From an uncultured Pedosphaera sp. (GTDB taxonomy: Bacteria > Verrucomicrobiota > Verrucomicrobiia > Limisphaerales > Pedosphaeraceae), in contig CAIXFN010000014.1 in the NCBI GenBank assembly GCA_903918755.1, positions 186,001 to 250,000 on the forward strand: 64,000 nucleotides of DNA, read 5' to 3'. Shown here piece after piece: positions 26,962 through 34,951 of the stretch (within the stretch, counting starts at the first letter, position 1; every line of letters begins with the position of its first letter). The notes below the pieces were generated by a model. That model did not search any database and was not told the origin of the DNA. It was given only the letters and a program-made list of their open reading frames with translations. The translations under genes were made by a program, and so were the position numbers.

Positions 26962-26972
26962 GTAATATTTCC

Positions 26973-27755
26973 ATGGAGTTCATAAAGAAAAATTACGAGA
27001 AGGTATTGCTGGTCGTGGTGCTTTCCGCCCTGACCATCGGGGTGTGCTTGCTGCCGTTTTACCTTTCGCACAAGCGGCAGGATCTGGCCGACAAACGAAC
27101 CGAGAAGCTCATGACGAAAGTCAAGGAGTTGGCCGCCTTGGATATGGCGGCCTTTGAGGGATCGGCGAAACGCGCTCAAACTCCCGTGCAGTACGAGTAC
27201 ACCCGCAATCACAACCTTTTCAATCCGATCCTCTGGCAAAAAACTCCCCCCCCGGAAAGCCGCCTGATCAAGGGCGAGATTAAAAAGCAGGGGCCCGAGA
27301 CTTTGGAAGTGGTGGAGATTCGCCCCTTGTATCTTCGAATGGCCTACGAGGGCATGAGCGGCACGCGTTACACCATTGGTTACACCAACGAGGCGGCTGT
27401 CAAGTCATCCCAACGCTCCGGACAGCATCTTGCCATTCGCGACGAAAAATGGGATTTGTTCACCCTGCGGGAAGTCAAGGGCGCCCCGGAAAAGCCGACT
27501 GAACTGGTTTTTGAGCTGACCGAGGGCGGTCCCGCTGTGTCTCTTTTCCCCGGGAAAGTCTATGAACGGGTGGAGGGGTATGAAAGTGATCTGCGTTACC
27601 CGCCCGAGCAGAATAAACTTTTCCGCAAGCAACGCCGCGATTCCAAGTTGCAATTGGGCGGCGATAAATACAAAATCGTTGCCATCACCGCGAGCAACGT
27701 TGTAGTATTTGCCGAAGAAAATCAAAAAAAGACGACGATCAACTATAAGCCGTAA
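26973..27755 (+). CDS. Amuc_1099-like single-span pilus-system protein
   Basis: 260 residues. One membrane helix (about 9-30, KVLLVVVLSALTIGVCLLPFYL) is followed by a Lys/Arg-rich region, then FNPILW and a beta-rich domain in two parts: SRLIKGEIKKQGPETLEVVEIRPLYLRMAYEG and KYKIVAITASNVVVFAEENQKKTTI. A short beta domain before a secretin gene resembles the PilP/GspC homology region that contacts the secretin N-domains; this is inference from fold and place. It lies 11 bases after the Amuc_1100-like gene and 41 bases before the secretin start. Confidence 0.7.
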   Translation: MEFIKKNYEKVLLVVVLSALTIGVCLLPFYLSHKRQDLADKRTEKLMTKVKELAALDMAAFEGSAKRAQTPVQYEYTRNHNLFNPILWQKTPPPESRLIKGEIKKQGPETLEVVEIRPLYLRMAYEGMSGTRYTIGYTNEAAVKSSQRSGQHLAIRDEKWDLFTLREVKGAPEKPTELVFELTEGGPAVSLFPGKVYERVEGYESDLRYPPEQNKLFRKQRRDSKLQLGGDKYKIVAITASNVVVFAEENQKKTTINYKP

Positions 27756-27796
27756 CCGATTTGCGTTGGAATTTTCCTGTCCACGCCACCAAACCC

Positions 27797-30496
27797 ATGA
27801 TTAAAGCAGCCTCCCCATTGTTGTTCCTTCTTTCTTTTCTTGCCGCCGTCTCACCGCTGGGGGCACAAACCAATCCGGGCGATGTCGGCCTCGCGAGTGG
27901 CGAAGGATTCCGCCGCCAGGCGGCGACCATTGAATTGCGCCAGAAATTGGTTCAGGCCGAGGGCGCGCAGCAACGTAAAGATTTGGTTTCGGCCGCCCGG
28001 CTCTATGAGCAATGCCAAACCTTGGTCGAGCGCATCGGTTCCAACGTTGATGCCGAAAGCAAGCGGGTTACGACTGGCTTGGACACGGTACTCTTGGAAT
28101 TGGCTCGGGAGGCCATGAAACATCAGGATTACAAAACCGCCGATGAGCACATCAAACGGATTTTGATCGTCGATCCGCATAATCAGGAAGCTTATGCGCT
28201 GCAAAAGCAGAACAATCTGGCCATCCAGGCGAGCGCGGGAATGAAGCCCACCCAGGAAATGTTGGATAAACTGCCCCAGTTCGAGACCAATGCAATTCAT
28301 TCGGCGACCTTGGTGCAAAATGGCAAGTTTCTTTACGAGGCTGGCAAATATGATGAAGCCGAAGTGCAACTGGATCTTGCCCTCAAGGAGGATCCTCGCA
28401 ATCTGGCGGCTGCCAAATACATCAATTTGATCAAGGAGCGGAAAATGGGGCAAGCCACCCGGGCGAGTGAACTCGCCTCTCGCAATGCCTTGGTTCAGGT
28501 GGAGGAGGCTTGGGATGTTCCGCTGCGCAAATTGTCGGAACAACGCCCAAATCTGTGGGCGCGCACCAACCTGGTATTCACCAGCAAGGGCCGGCAGGAT
28601 ATTTTGCGGAAATTAAACGCCATCACCATCGACACGATCAAGTGGGATGGCCTTCCCCTCACTGAAGTCATTAACAACCTCGGCGAACTGACGCGGGCTC
28701 GCGATCCAGATAAACTCGGGGTTAATTTCATGCTCAACCGGGAACAACCCGGCACCGGAACTACTGGCATTCCGATTATCGACCCCACGACCGGTCTTCC
28801 CGCTCCCGCTGCTCCCACGGGTGAAGGTGCCGATATCGGAGCGGTCGTTATCAAAGTCAATCCGCAACTCAACAATCTCCATCTGGGCGACGTTCTTGAC
28901 GTGATTACCAAATCCTCCGACAAGCCCATTAAGTTTAGCATCGAGGACTACGCCGTTTCGTTTTCGCTAAAAGCTCCGGAAGCCGAGCCGATGTATACCC
29001 GCACTTTCCGGGTCAATCCTGACACCTTTGAACAGGGCCTGGCAGCGGTTTCTGGTGTGGCCTTCGCCGGCTCAACGGCGAGCAGCGGCAGCAGTGGTGG
29101 CGGTGGTGGCGGTGGTGGCGGTGGTGGTGGTGGTGGTGGTTCCGGCGGCGGACAAAACGGTGGCGGCAACGTGGTCATTCCCCAAGTCTTTCCTGCCGGC
29201 GGTGGTGGCGGCGGTCAAACTGGCGGTGGTGGCGGCGGTCAAACCGGTGGTGGTGGCGGTGGCGGCACCGGCGGTGGGCTTCGTAATATCACCCAGACCA
29301 ACTCCATGGCGAACATGCAGCTCATGGTCCGGAATTTCTTCAACCTTGCCGGGCTTAATTTCAGCACCAACCCCGTGGCAGGGTCCGCGGGTAAAGCCAT
29401 GTTCTTTAATGATCGCAAAGGCGTGCTCTTCGTGCGGTCAACGCTGTCAGACTTGGAGCTCATCGCCCAGGCGGTTGAGGCCCTCAACGTCGCTCCCCCG
29501 GAAATCAACATCAAGGCCAAGTTTGCCGAAATCACCCAGAATGACAGCCGCGCTTTGGGCTTTGATTGGTTCCTGGGTAACGTTCTGACCGCCGGTGGCA
29601 ACGCCGCGATTTCCGGCGGCACCGTTCCCACGCTGACTGGGGCGCCCACGACGGCCAATCCCGGTGGGAATTTCCCGACTGGCGGTACGGCCGGCCCGTC
29701 TTCCACGGATGGTCAAATCACCTCCGGTCTCCGGAACGCCGGGGTGCCGACCTTGGGAACGTTCACGGGCTTGTTGACCCAGCCTCAATTCCAGGTTGCC
29801 TTGCACGCCCTCGAACAGCGGGATGGCACCGATCTGCTTCAGGCGCCCGAAATCACCACCGAAAGTGGTCGGCAGGCACAAATTCAAGCGGTGGAAGTTC
29901 AAACCATTGTCACCGGTGTCGGCAATACGGGAACCGCCACTGCGCAAGCCCCCACCACCACGACGGCGGTGTTGCAACAGATTAGCCCCAGCTTTAACTA
30001 CAACACCAGCCCGCTGCCGTTCGGGCCCGTCTTGGACGTGATTCCTTATGTCTCGGCGGATGAATTTTCGATCCAGATGACGATCATCCCGACCGTCACG
30101 GAATTCATCGGTTATGATGACGCGGGCAAGTTTATTCCCACGGCGGCTGTGGTGGGTGGCAGTGCGGTGCCCCTGACGGCGGTGCTGCCCTTGCCCCATT
30201 ATCGCGTGCGCCAATTGGTCACCAGTTGCATCGTTTGGGATGCGCAGACCATTGTCATGGGCGGTTTGCTCACGGACAGCGTCTCGCGCGTCAAGGACAA
30301 GGTCCCCTTCCTCGGTGATATTCCCTTCCTGGGACAACTTTTCACCAGTGAATCGTCCACCAAGACCAAGAAAAATCTGATGATCTTTGTCACCCCCACC
30401 ATCATCAACCCGGATGGTTCTCGGTATCACTCGGACGACGAAATGCCCTTTGCGCAGAACACGGTGCCTCCCCAAACCCGGGTTATGGCCCAATAA
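27797..30496 (+). CDS. Type IV pilus-like outer-membrane secretin (Amuc_1098 type) with polyglycine tract
   Basis: 899 residues from ATG 27797. A TTG 36 bases upstream is in frame but would put sequence in front of the clear signal peptide (ASPLLFLLSFLAAVSPLGAQ). Residues about 40-250 are helical repeats, TPR-like. STN/N-domain-like segments follow (LPLTEVINNLGEL, NNLHLGDVLDVI). A glycine tract (about 433-494) precedes a further N-domain (INIKAKFAEITQNDSRALGFDW) and the secretin barrel (about 640-870), whose end VPFLGDIPFLGQLFTSE is the family signature. It forms the ring channel for pilus or pseudopilus export. It is the last gene of the pilM operon. Confidence 0.92.
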   Translation: MIKAASPLLFLLSFLAAVSPLGAQTNPGDVGLASGEGFRRQAATIELRQKLVQAEGAQQRKDLVSAARLYEQCQTLVERIGSNVDAESKRVTTGLDTVLLELAREAMKHQDYKTADEHIKRILIVDPHNQEAYALQKQNNLAIQASAGMKPTQEMLDKLPQFETNAIHSATLVQNGKFLYEAGKYDEAEVQLDLALKEDPRNLAAAKYINLIKERKMGQATRASELASRNALVQVEEAWDVPLRKLSEQRPNLWARTNLVFTSKGRQDILRKLNAITIDTIKWDGLPLTEVINNLGELTRARDPDKLGVNFMLNREQPGTGTTGIPIIDPTTGLPAPAAPTGEGADIGAVVIKVNPQLNNLHLGDVLDVITKSSDKPIKFSIEDYAVSFSLKAPEAEPMYTRTFRVNPDTFEQGLAAVSGVAFAGSTASSGSSGGGGGGGGGGGGGGGSGGGQNGGGNVVIPQVFPAGGGGGGQTGGGGGGQTGGGGGGGTGGGLRNITQTNSMANMQLMVRNFFNLAGLNFSTNPVAGSAGKAMFFNDRKGVLFVRSTLSDLELIAQAVEALNVAPPEINIKAKFAEITQNDSRALGFDWFLGNVLTAGGNAAISGGTVPTLTGAPTTANPGGNFPTGGTAGPSSTDGQITSGLRNAGVPTLGTFTGLLTQPQFQVALHALEQRDGTDLLQAPEITTESGRQAQIQAVEVQTIVTGVGNTGTATAQAPTTTTAVLQQISPSFNYNTSPLPFGPVLDVIPYVSADEFSIQMTIIPTVTEFIGYDDAGKFIPTAAVVGGSAVPLTAVLPLPHYRVRQLVTSCIVWDAQTIVMGGLLTDSVSRVKDKVPFLGDIPFLGQLFTSESSTKTKKNLMIFVTPTIINPDGSRYHSDDEMPFAQNTVPPQTRVMAQ
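29095..29279 (+). repeat. GGN trinucleotide-rich low-complexity tract in the secretin gene
   Basis: Two blocks of repeated GGT/GGC codons (about 29095-29140 and 29200-29279) encode runs of glycine, broken by GGGQNGGGNVV and GGGQT units. The tract is in frame and so could gain or lose units without frameshift. Confidence 0.9.
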
Positions 30497-30538
30497 ATCC
30501 TGTAATCCGAATTGACGTACCAAATTTGGAAAAGCCAC

Positions 30539-30603
30539 CCTGCTTGCCGCAAAACCAGCCACCCATCAGGTTCACTCGGTGTGGCTGAAATGCGGCAGGC
30601 AGG
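30539..30603 (+). other. Long two-step hairpin after the secretin gene
   Basis: Outer arms CCTGCTTGCCGCA (30539-30551) and TGCGGCAGGCAGG (30591-30603) pair over 13 positions with one G-U. Inner arms CAGCCAC (30556-30562) and GTGGCTG (30581-30587) pair perfectly over 7. The loop is 18 bases. No T-tract follows. It fills most of the 147-base gap between the pilus operon and the next gene. It could be a transcript boundary, an RNA-processing or stability element, or a palindromic repeat unit. Confidence 0.7.
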
Positions 30604-30643
30604 AGAACCCGAGAATATTGGACAAGTGGGAACGGCTCTGTTA

Positions 30644-32563
30644 ATGTATTCAAAATCTATGTCACCACTGCAGCGCGCAATCAAAACGCTGGGGATCTTA
30701 AGTCTGGCCCTCGCCGCTCCCGGGTTGGTCCATGCCCAATCCGGATTCAGCCCGCAAGCGCAGGAATTTGTCCCCTTGGGAAATCTTCCTGGTGACCAAA
30801 TCCGGCCGGCTGTCGCGTTCACCAACGCCGGCGGCTGGATAGTTTGGCAGGACAATATCACGGATGGCAGCGGCTTCGGTATCAGCGCCCAGCGTCTGGA
30901 TAGTTCCCTTTCCGCCACTTTCAACCCGTTCCGGGTCAACCAGCAGGGGAGTAATGACCAGCAAAATGCCAAAATCAGCCTGCTTGGCAACGGCGGGGCT
31001 GCGATCATCTGGCAGGGGGGCGCCACGAGCTATCAGCACGTTTACGCTCGTTTCATTGCCACCAACGGAACTTTTCTGACCGGCGAATTTCAGGTCAATA
31101 CCGCCACCAACTTTCAAGTCAACCCCACGATCACCACGCTGGCGAATGGCAACTTGGTGGCTCTGTGGTCCAGCTTCAACCAGGCATCCGCCGGGAGTTT
31201 GCAGGACGTTTATGGCCAATTGCTGAGTCCCAACGGCCAAAAAATCGGTGGTGAATTCGCGGTTAACACGTTCCAGGTCAACAACCAACGGACTCCCGCT
31301 ATTGCCGCGCTACCTGCCGGTGGTTTTGTCGTCACCTGGGTTTCCGAACTGCAACGGGCAACCAACGGCGTGGACATTTTTGCCCGTGTTTTTAATGCGA
31401 ATGCCGCCCCAGTCACCAGCGAATTTTTGGTGAACAGTGGAACCAATGTTTGCGCCAACCCGGCCGTGGCCGCTTCCAAGGACGGGACCTTCATGATCAC
31501 TTGGGGGGAGAAAGATACCGCAGTGCTGAACAATGACTGGGATATTTACGCCCGTCGATTCACGGCGGGTGGGAGTGGTGGGACGACTTTCCGGGTTAAC
31601 ACGCAACGCTTTGGTCCTCAATTCCTTCCGCAAATCGCGGCCGTTCGATCTGGTTATCAAATTGTCTGGACCAGCGTGGGGCAGGACGGTTCTCGCGAAG
31701 GTGTCTACAGCCAGTTTGTCGCCGCTGACGGATCACCGCTTTCTTCGCTGTCGGGCAACGGGACGGTGCTGTGGGAACTCCCCGTGAACACCACCACCTT
31801 AAACTCCCAGATATATCCCGCTATTGCGGCGGATGGATCAGGTCGGTCAATGGTGGTCTGGTCCAGCTACACCGGGGGGTTAAACAGCATGGATCTCTAC
31901 GCTCAGCGCTATTCCTCGGCTCAACAGTCGCTTCCCGCTCCCGGGGCGCCCTTTGTCGCCGCTGTCAGTGGCGATCGCTTAACGGTGACTTGGCCAAACG
32001 TCGCGGGCTTTCAGGTGGCCAACTACGATTTATACATCGATGGCTCCGCGGTTCCTACGGTGGTGAGCAACAATTATTTTTCTGTGGCCGGCCTTGCCCC
32101 TTCCAGCACGCACAGCTTCCAGTTGGATTATGTGCTGGTGGGCGGTCAGCATTCACCCCTGTCAGCCACCACCTCCGGAACAACCTGGGCGGCGGATGTC
32201 AATGGTGATGGGCTGCCCGATGATTGGCAGGCTCTTTATTGGGGATCAAATTCTAGTCATTGGCCCTCCGCCGGGACTCTTTTGGCAGCCAAAGGGCCAA
32301 CTGCGGAAACCGTATTTCTGTGGGGAGCCAATCCCCTGTTGCCGGCCACCTGGCTCACGACAGCCATTCAGGAGACAACGCAGGGAACATTCCTTTCCTG
32401 GAATACTCAGCCGGGTGGTGTCTATCAGGTTTTAACCTCCAAAGATCTCAACAATTGGACCAATCTGGGCAGTTCACGATTCGCGGCGGGGACCAACGAC
32501 TCTGTGTTCGTCGGGCTCTCTGCGGGGGGGAATTTTTACAAGATCAATCGTATCCGGTATTAA
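30644..32563 (+). CDS. Secreted propeller-like repeat protein with fibronectin III and C-terminal FYR-type module
   Basis: 639 residues from ATG 30644; ATG 30659 is an equally possible start. The frame continues upstream across the hairpin, but with no signal peptide placed at the start. The signal peptide is IKTLGILSLALAAPGLVHAQ. Five to six repeats of the form (V)YGQ-L-x-G-x-x-x-GGEF-VNT ... P-I-x-x-LxxGxxVxxW fill residues about 35-425 and suggest a beta-propeller. A fibronectin-III-like domain (about 430-516) and an Asp-rich EF-hand/dockerin-like motif DVNGDGLPDDW follow. The last 55 residues contain a module (LSWNT, GVYQVLTSKDLNNWT, NFYKI) shared with neighbouring proteins. Probably surface-bound or secreted; ligand unknown. 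Confidence 0.78.
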   Translation: MYSKSMSPLQRAIKTLGILSLALAAPGLVHAQSGFSPQAQEFVPLGNLPGDQIRPAVAFTNAGGWIVWQDNITDGSGFGISAQRLDSSLSATFNPFRVNQQGSNDQQNAKISLLGNGGAAIIWQGGATSYQHVYARFIATNGTFLTGEFQVNTATNFQVNPTITTLANGNLVALWSSFNQASAGSLQDVYGQLLSPNGQKIGGEFAVNTFQVNNQRTPAIAALPAGGFVVTWVSELQRATNGVDIFARVFNANAAPVTSEFLVNSGTNVCANPAVAASKDGTFMITWGEKDTAVLNNDWDIYARRFTAGGSGGTTFRVNTQRFGPQFLPQIAAVRSGYQIVWTSVGQDGSREGVYSQFVAADGSPLSSLSGNGTVLWELPVNTTTLNSQIYPAIAADGSGRSMVVWSSYTGGLNSMDLYAQRYSSAQQSLPAPGAPFVAAVSGDRLTVTWPNVAGFQVANYDLYIDGSAVPTVVSNNYFSVAGLAPSSTHSFQLDYVLVGGQHSPLSATTSGTTWAADVNGDGLPDDWQALYWGSNSSHWPSAGTLLAAKGPTAETVFLWGANPLLPATWLTTAIQETTQGTFLSWNTQPGGVYQVLTSKDLNNWTNLGSSRFAAGTNDSVFVGLSAGGNFYKINRIRY

Positions 32564-32569
32564 GCGTTT

Positions 32570-34948
32570 ATGTTCCTAACAATTAAGAGATCGAGCCTGG
32601 CCCTGATACTGGTGCTATTGGTATTGGGAAGCCCCGCCGTCTATGGTTTTTCGCTGCTCGGGCCTCATGCGATTCCCAACGGAGCAGACGCCTTCCAACA
32701 GCCGGTCATTGGCTACAACCTTACTCCCGCCAACAACGATCGCGCTGATGTCGGCGATCCCAAGAACCTGAATGAGGATTACCGCTGGAATGCCGGGGAT
32801 ATATATTACGCCTTTGACAGTTCCTTCATCACCTATTTTGGCACCAACGGGATGGCCGAGGTGGACAAGGCGTTTGCCATTTATAATTCTCTGAAGAATG
32901 TTTCCGCCTACAGCAGTGATCTAAGTGAGTGGCCCACGTTGACCACCTTCGTTAACTACCGCGCCAATGCGGCGGGTTTGATCGATATTAAGTCGGTCGT
33001 CATGGAATTCATTATCGAGCAGTTGGGTCTTGCTCAGCCGGAGCGTTATACCTATGCCCTGCACGAACGCGTCCTGCCTCCCAATGCCAAATGTCCCGCC
33101 TACAACTATGCGGTCATTCAGCGGAATTACGACCCCGTGAGCCAGGTTTACAGCAGTTTCGTCAACGGCACGCTTTACGGTTATAGCATTTTTGAAACTT
33201 GCGGTTTCGCTGTCAACCCGTTGCCGGGCGTGGGGGCGGAGACGGCCATCTACGCTGTCGATGCTGACTCCTACAATATTTATAATACCGTAGCCGCTGG
33301 CGATATTTCCACGGGCGGAATCTATACCTTCGGCACGAGTGTGGGATCCGGTGGGACATCATTTGGTCAGTATTACACCGGTTTGACCCGGGATGATGTG
33401 GGCGGGTTGCGCTATTTGCTTTCGTCCAACCGGGTGCACATGGAAGCTGTGGATGGCACCAGCTTGCTGGTCAGCACCAACACCTCCGGTGGCCAGCAAC
33501 TTTTGACGACCCGTGATTATGGTCTTTTCGCTGCGCAAGCGTTGACCAACAATGCAGCCGCCCTTCAGGCTTTATATCCTGGCTTGGTCATCCTCAATTC
33601 GCGTTCCTATTTCGCCTTGCAGGTCACCACCAATTTCATTGCCAGTCTCACCAACCTGCCATTTTCCCCGGTTGGCAGCGTTCCCAATGTTCTTTTGACG
33701 CCCTTCTACACCACCAATATTACGACTTATTACCAACACACTTTCGGCAATATTGTCATCAATCCCACTTTGGCGCATCCCGAAGGCGAAGGTGCGTTCA
33801 CGAACGGTTACAAGACAATTTTGACCACGAGTTCAATCAACTATCAATGGAAGCCGGTCAATTCCACAAATTTGATCGCAACCAATACGACTGCGGTAAA
33901 TGCCACGACCGCTTTGGTTACCAACTTCCCCAATGGTGAGTTTTACATATTTCCCCAGGCGGAATGCGGACCTTACGTCCTGACGAGTCAATTCTATACC
34001 TTTATTACGGCAACTACCAATACGACCGGCACGGTAACCATCGCCCCGGGCAGCACCGGTTTGGTCGCGTCCGCTGTGAGCACCGTGACTTACGTGACGA
34101 ATCATGACTTCATCTACTATGCCGTTCAATGTGACACCGCGCCCGTTACTCTTCGGGCGGGCATTGAGAAGGTGAATTTTCACCGTCAGGATTATGATTC
34201 ACTGATTGGGACCAGTTGGACGCCGGTTACCAACTACCACACGATCGTCAGCATTACCAATTCAACGCGCACAGCTGATCGCTTTCAACGGATTTTGAAT
34301 CAGCCTGATTTCGTCTTCTTCGCTCAGGATCTCATTGTTCCTGGAGTCGGGGCTCCGGTTGTTCCTTCCGTCCTGCGGACCACTCCGCGTTATAACTTTA
34401 CGGTGGCTAATACCACCGGGTTGGCTGGACCAGGAACGATTGGGCCGCCGAATCTTGCCAGCGGACCCCTTTCCCTTACCTTCAATAAGGGAGTGCCCGC
34501 CACGCTAAACTCATACCAAGGCACTATTTTGGATGAAGGAACCGCATTTTCTACCTATTTGTGGGGTTCTTACGACGGAACGACCAACGCTCCCGTCGTG
34601 TATCCGAGCACCGCCAGCCTGAACAATTACGAGAATTCGTTGTTCCTGCAAATTACGACCCCCATGGTGCTTCCCACCGGCCATCAAGGGAAGGCTTACA
34701 CAGCGCAGATTCAAGCGACGGGTCAATCGCCGGCTCCCTACACTTGGTCTTTCGTCGGGGTGGGATTGCCGCCGGGACTGACTAAATCCGCACCGATTAC
34801 CGTGGTCAATACCCCCACGAGCACCACCTCTACTATAACCATTTCAGGGACGCCTACCACGACCGGAATTTTTGACTACGTTGTCCAAGTTTCGGATAGC
34901 ACCGGCCGGGCATCGCAGTTGAATTTTGTGATCGAGATCGACCTTTAA
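32570..34948 (+). CDS. Secreted protein of unknown function with C-terminal Ig-like (putative Ig/cadherin-type) domain
   Basis: 792 residues, starting 6 bases after the preceding gene. A signal peptide (LALILVLLVLGSPAVYG) is clear. The N-terminal 300 residues have no family I recognise; a repeated pattern begins with NEDYRWNAGDIYYAFDSSFITYFGTNG and may be a peptidase-like or binding domain, but no HExxH was seen. The middle is Thr/Asn-rich beta sequence. The final about 95 residues resemble the He_PIG type Ig-like domain (LPTGHQGKAYTAQIQATG, LPPGLTKSA, ITISGTPTTTGIFDYVVQVSDSTGR). Unlike its neighbours it lacks the FYR-type ending. Context suggests an envelope or secreted function. Confidence 0.75.
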   Translation: MFLTIKRSSLALILVLLVLGSPAVYGFSLLGPHAIPNGADAFQQPVIGYNLTPANNDRADVGDPKNLNEDYRWNAGDIYYAFDSSFITYFGTNGMAEVDKAFAIYNSLKNVSAYSSDLSEWPTLTTFVNYRANAAGLIDIKSVVMEFIIEQLGLAQPERYTYALHERVLPPNAKCPAYNYAVIQRNYDPVSQVYSSFVNGTLYGYSIFETCGFAVNPLPGVGAETAIYAVDADSYNIYNTVAAGDISTGGIYTFGTSVGSGGTSFGQYYTGLTRDDVGGLRYLLSSNRVHMEAVDGTSLLVSTNTSGGQQLLTTRDYGLFAAQALTNNAAALQALYPGLVILNSRSYFALQVTTNFIASLTNLPFSPVGSVPNVLLTPFYTTNITTYYQHTFGNIVINPTLAHPEGEGAFTNGYKTILTTSSINYQWKPVNSTNLIATNTTAVNATTALVTNFPNGEFYIFPQAECGPYVLTSQFYTFITATTNTTGTVTIAPGSTGLVASAVSTVTYVTNHDFIYYAVQCDTAPVTLRAGIEKVNFHRQDYDSLIGTSWTPVTNYHTIVSITNSTRTADRFQRILNQPDFVFFAQDLIVPGVGAPVVPSVLRTTPRYNFTVANTTGLAGPGTIGPPNLASGPLSLTFNKGVPATLNSYQGTILDEGTAFSTYLWGSYDGTTNAPVVYPSTASLNNYENSLFLQITTPMVLPTGHQGKAYTAQIQATGQSPAPYTWSFVGVGLPPGLTKSAPITVVNTPTSTTSTITISGTPTTTGIFDYVVQVSDSTGRASQLNFVIEIDL

Positions 34949-34951
34949 GTT

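Noticed and set aside
29095-29279. CRISPR-like short repeats
   Set aside because: The repeats are glycine codons inside the secretin gene, without spacers or cas genes.
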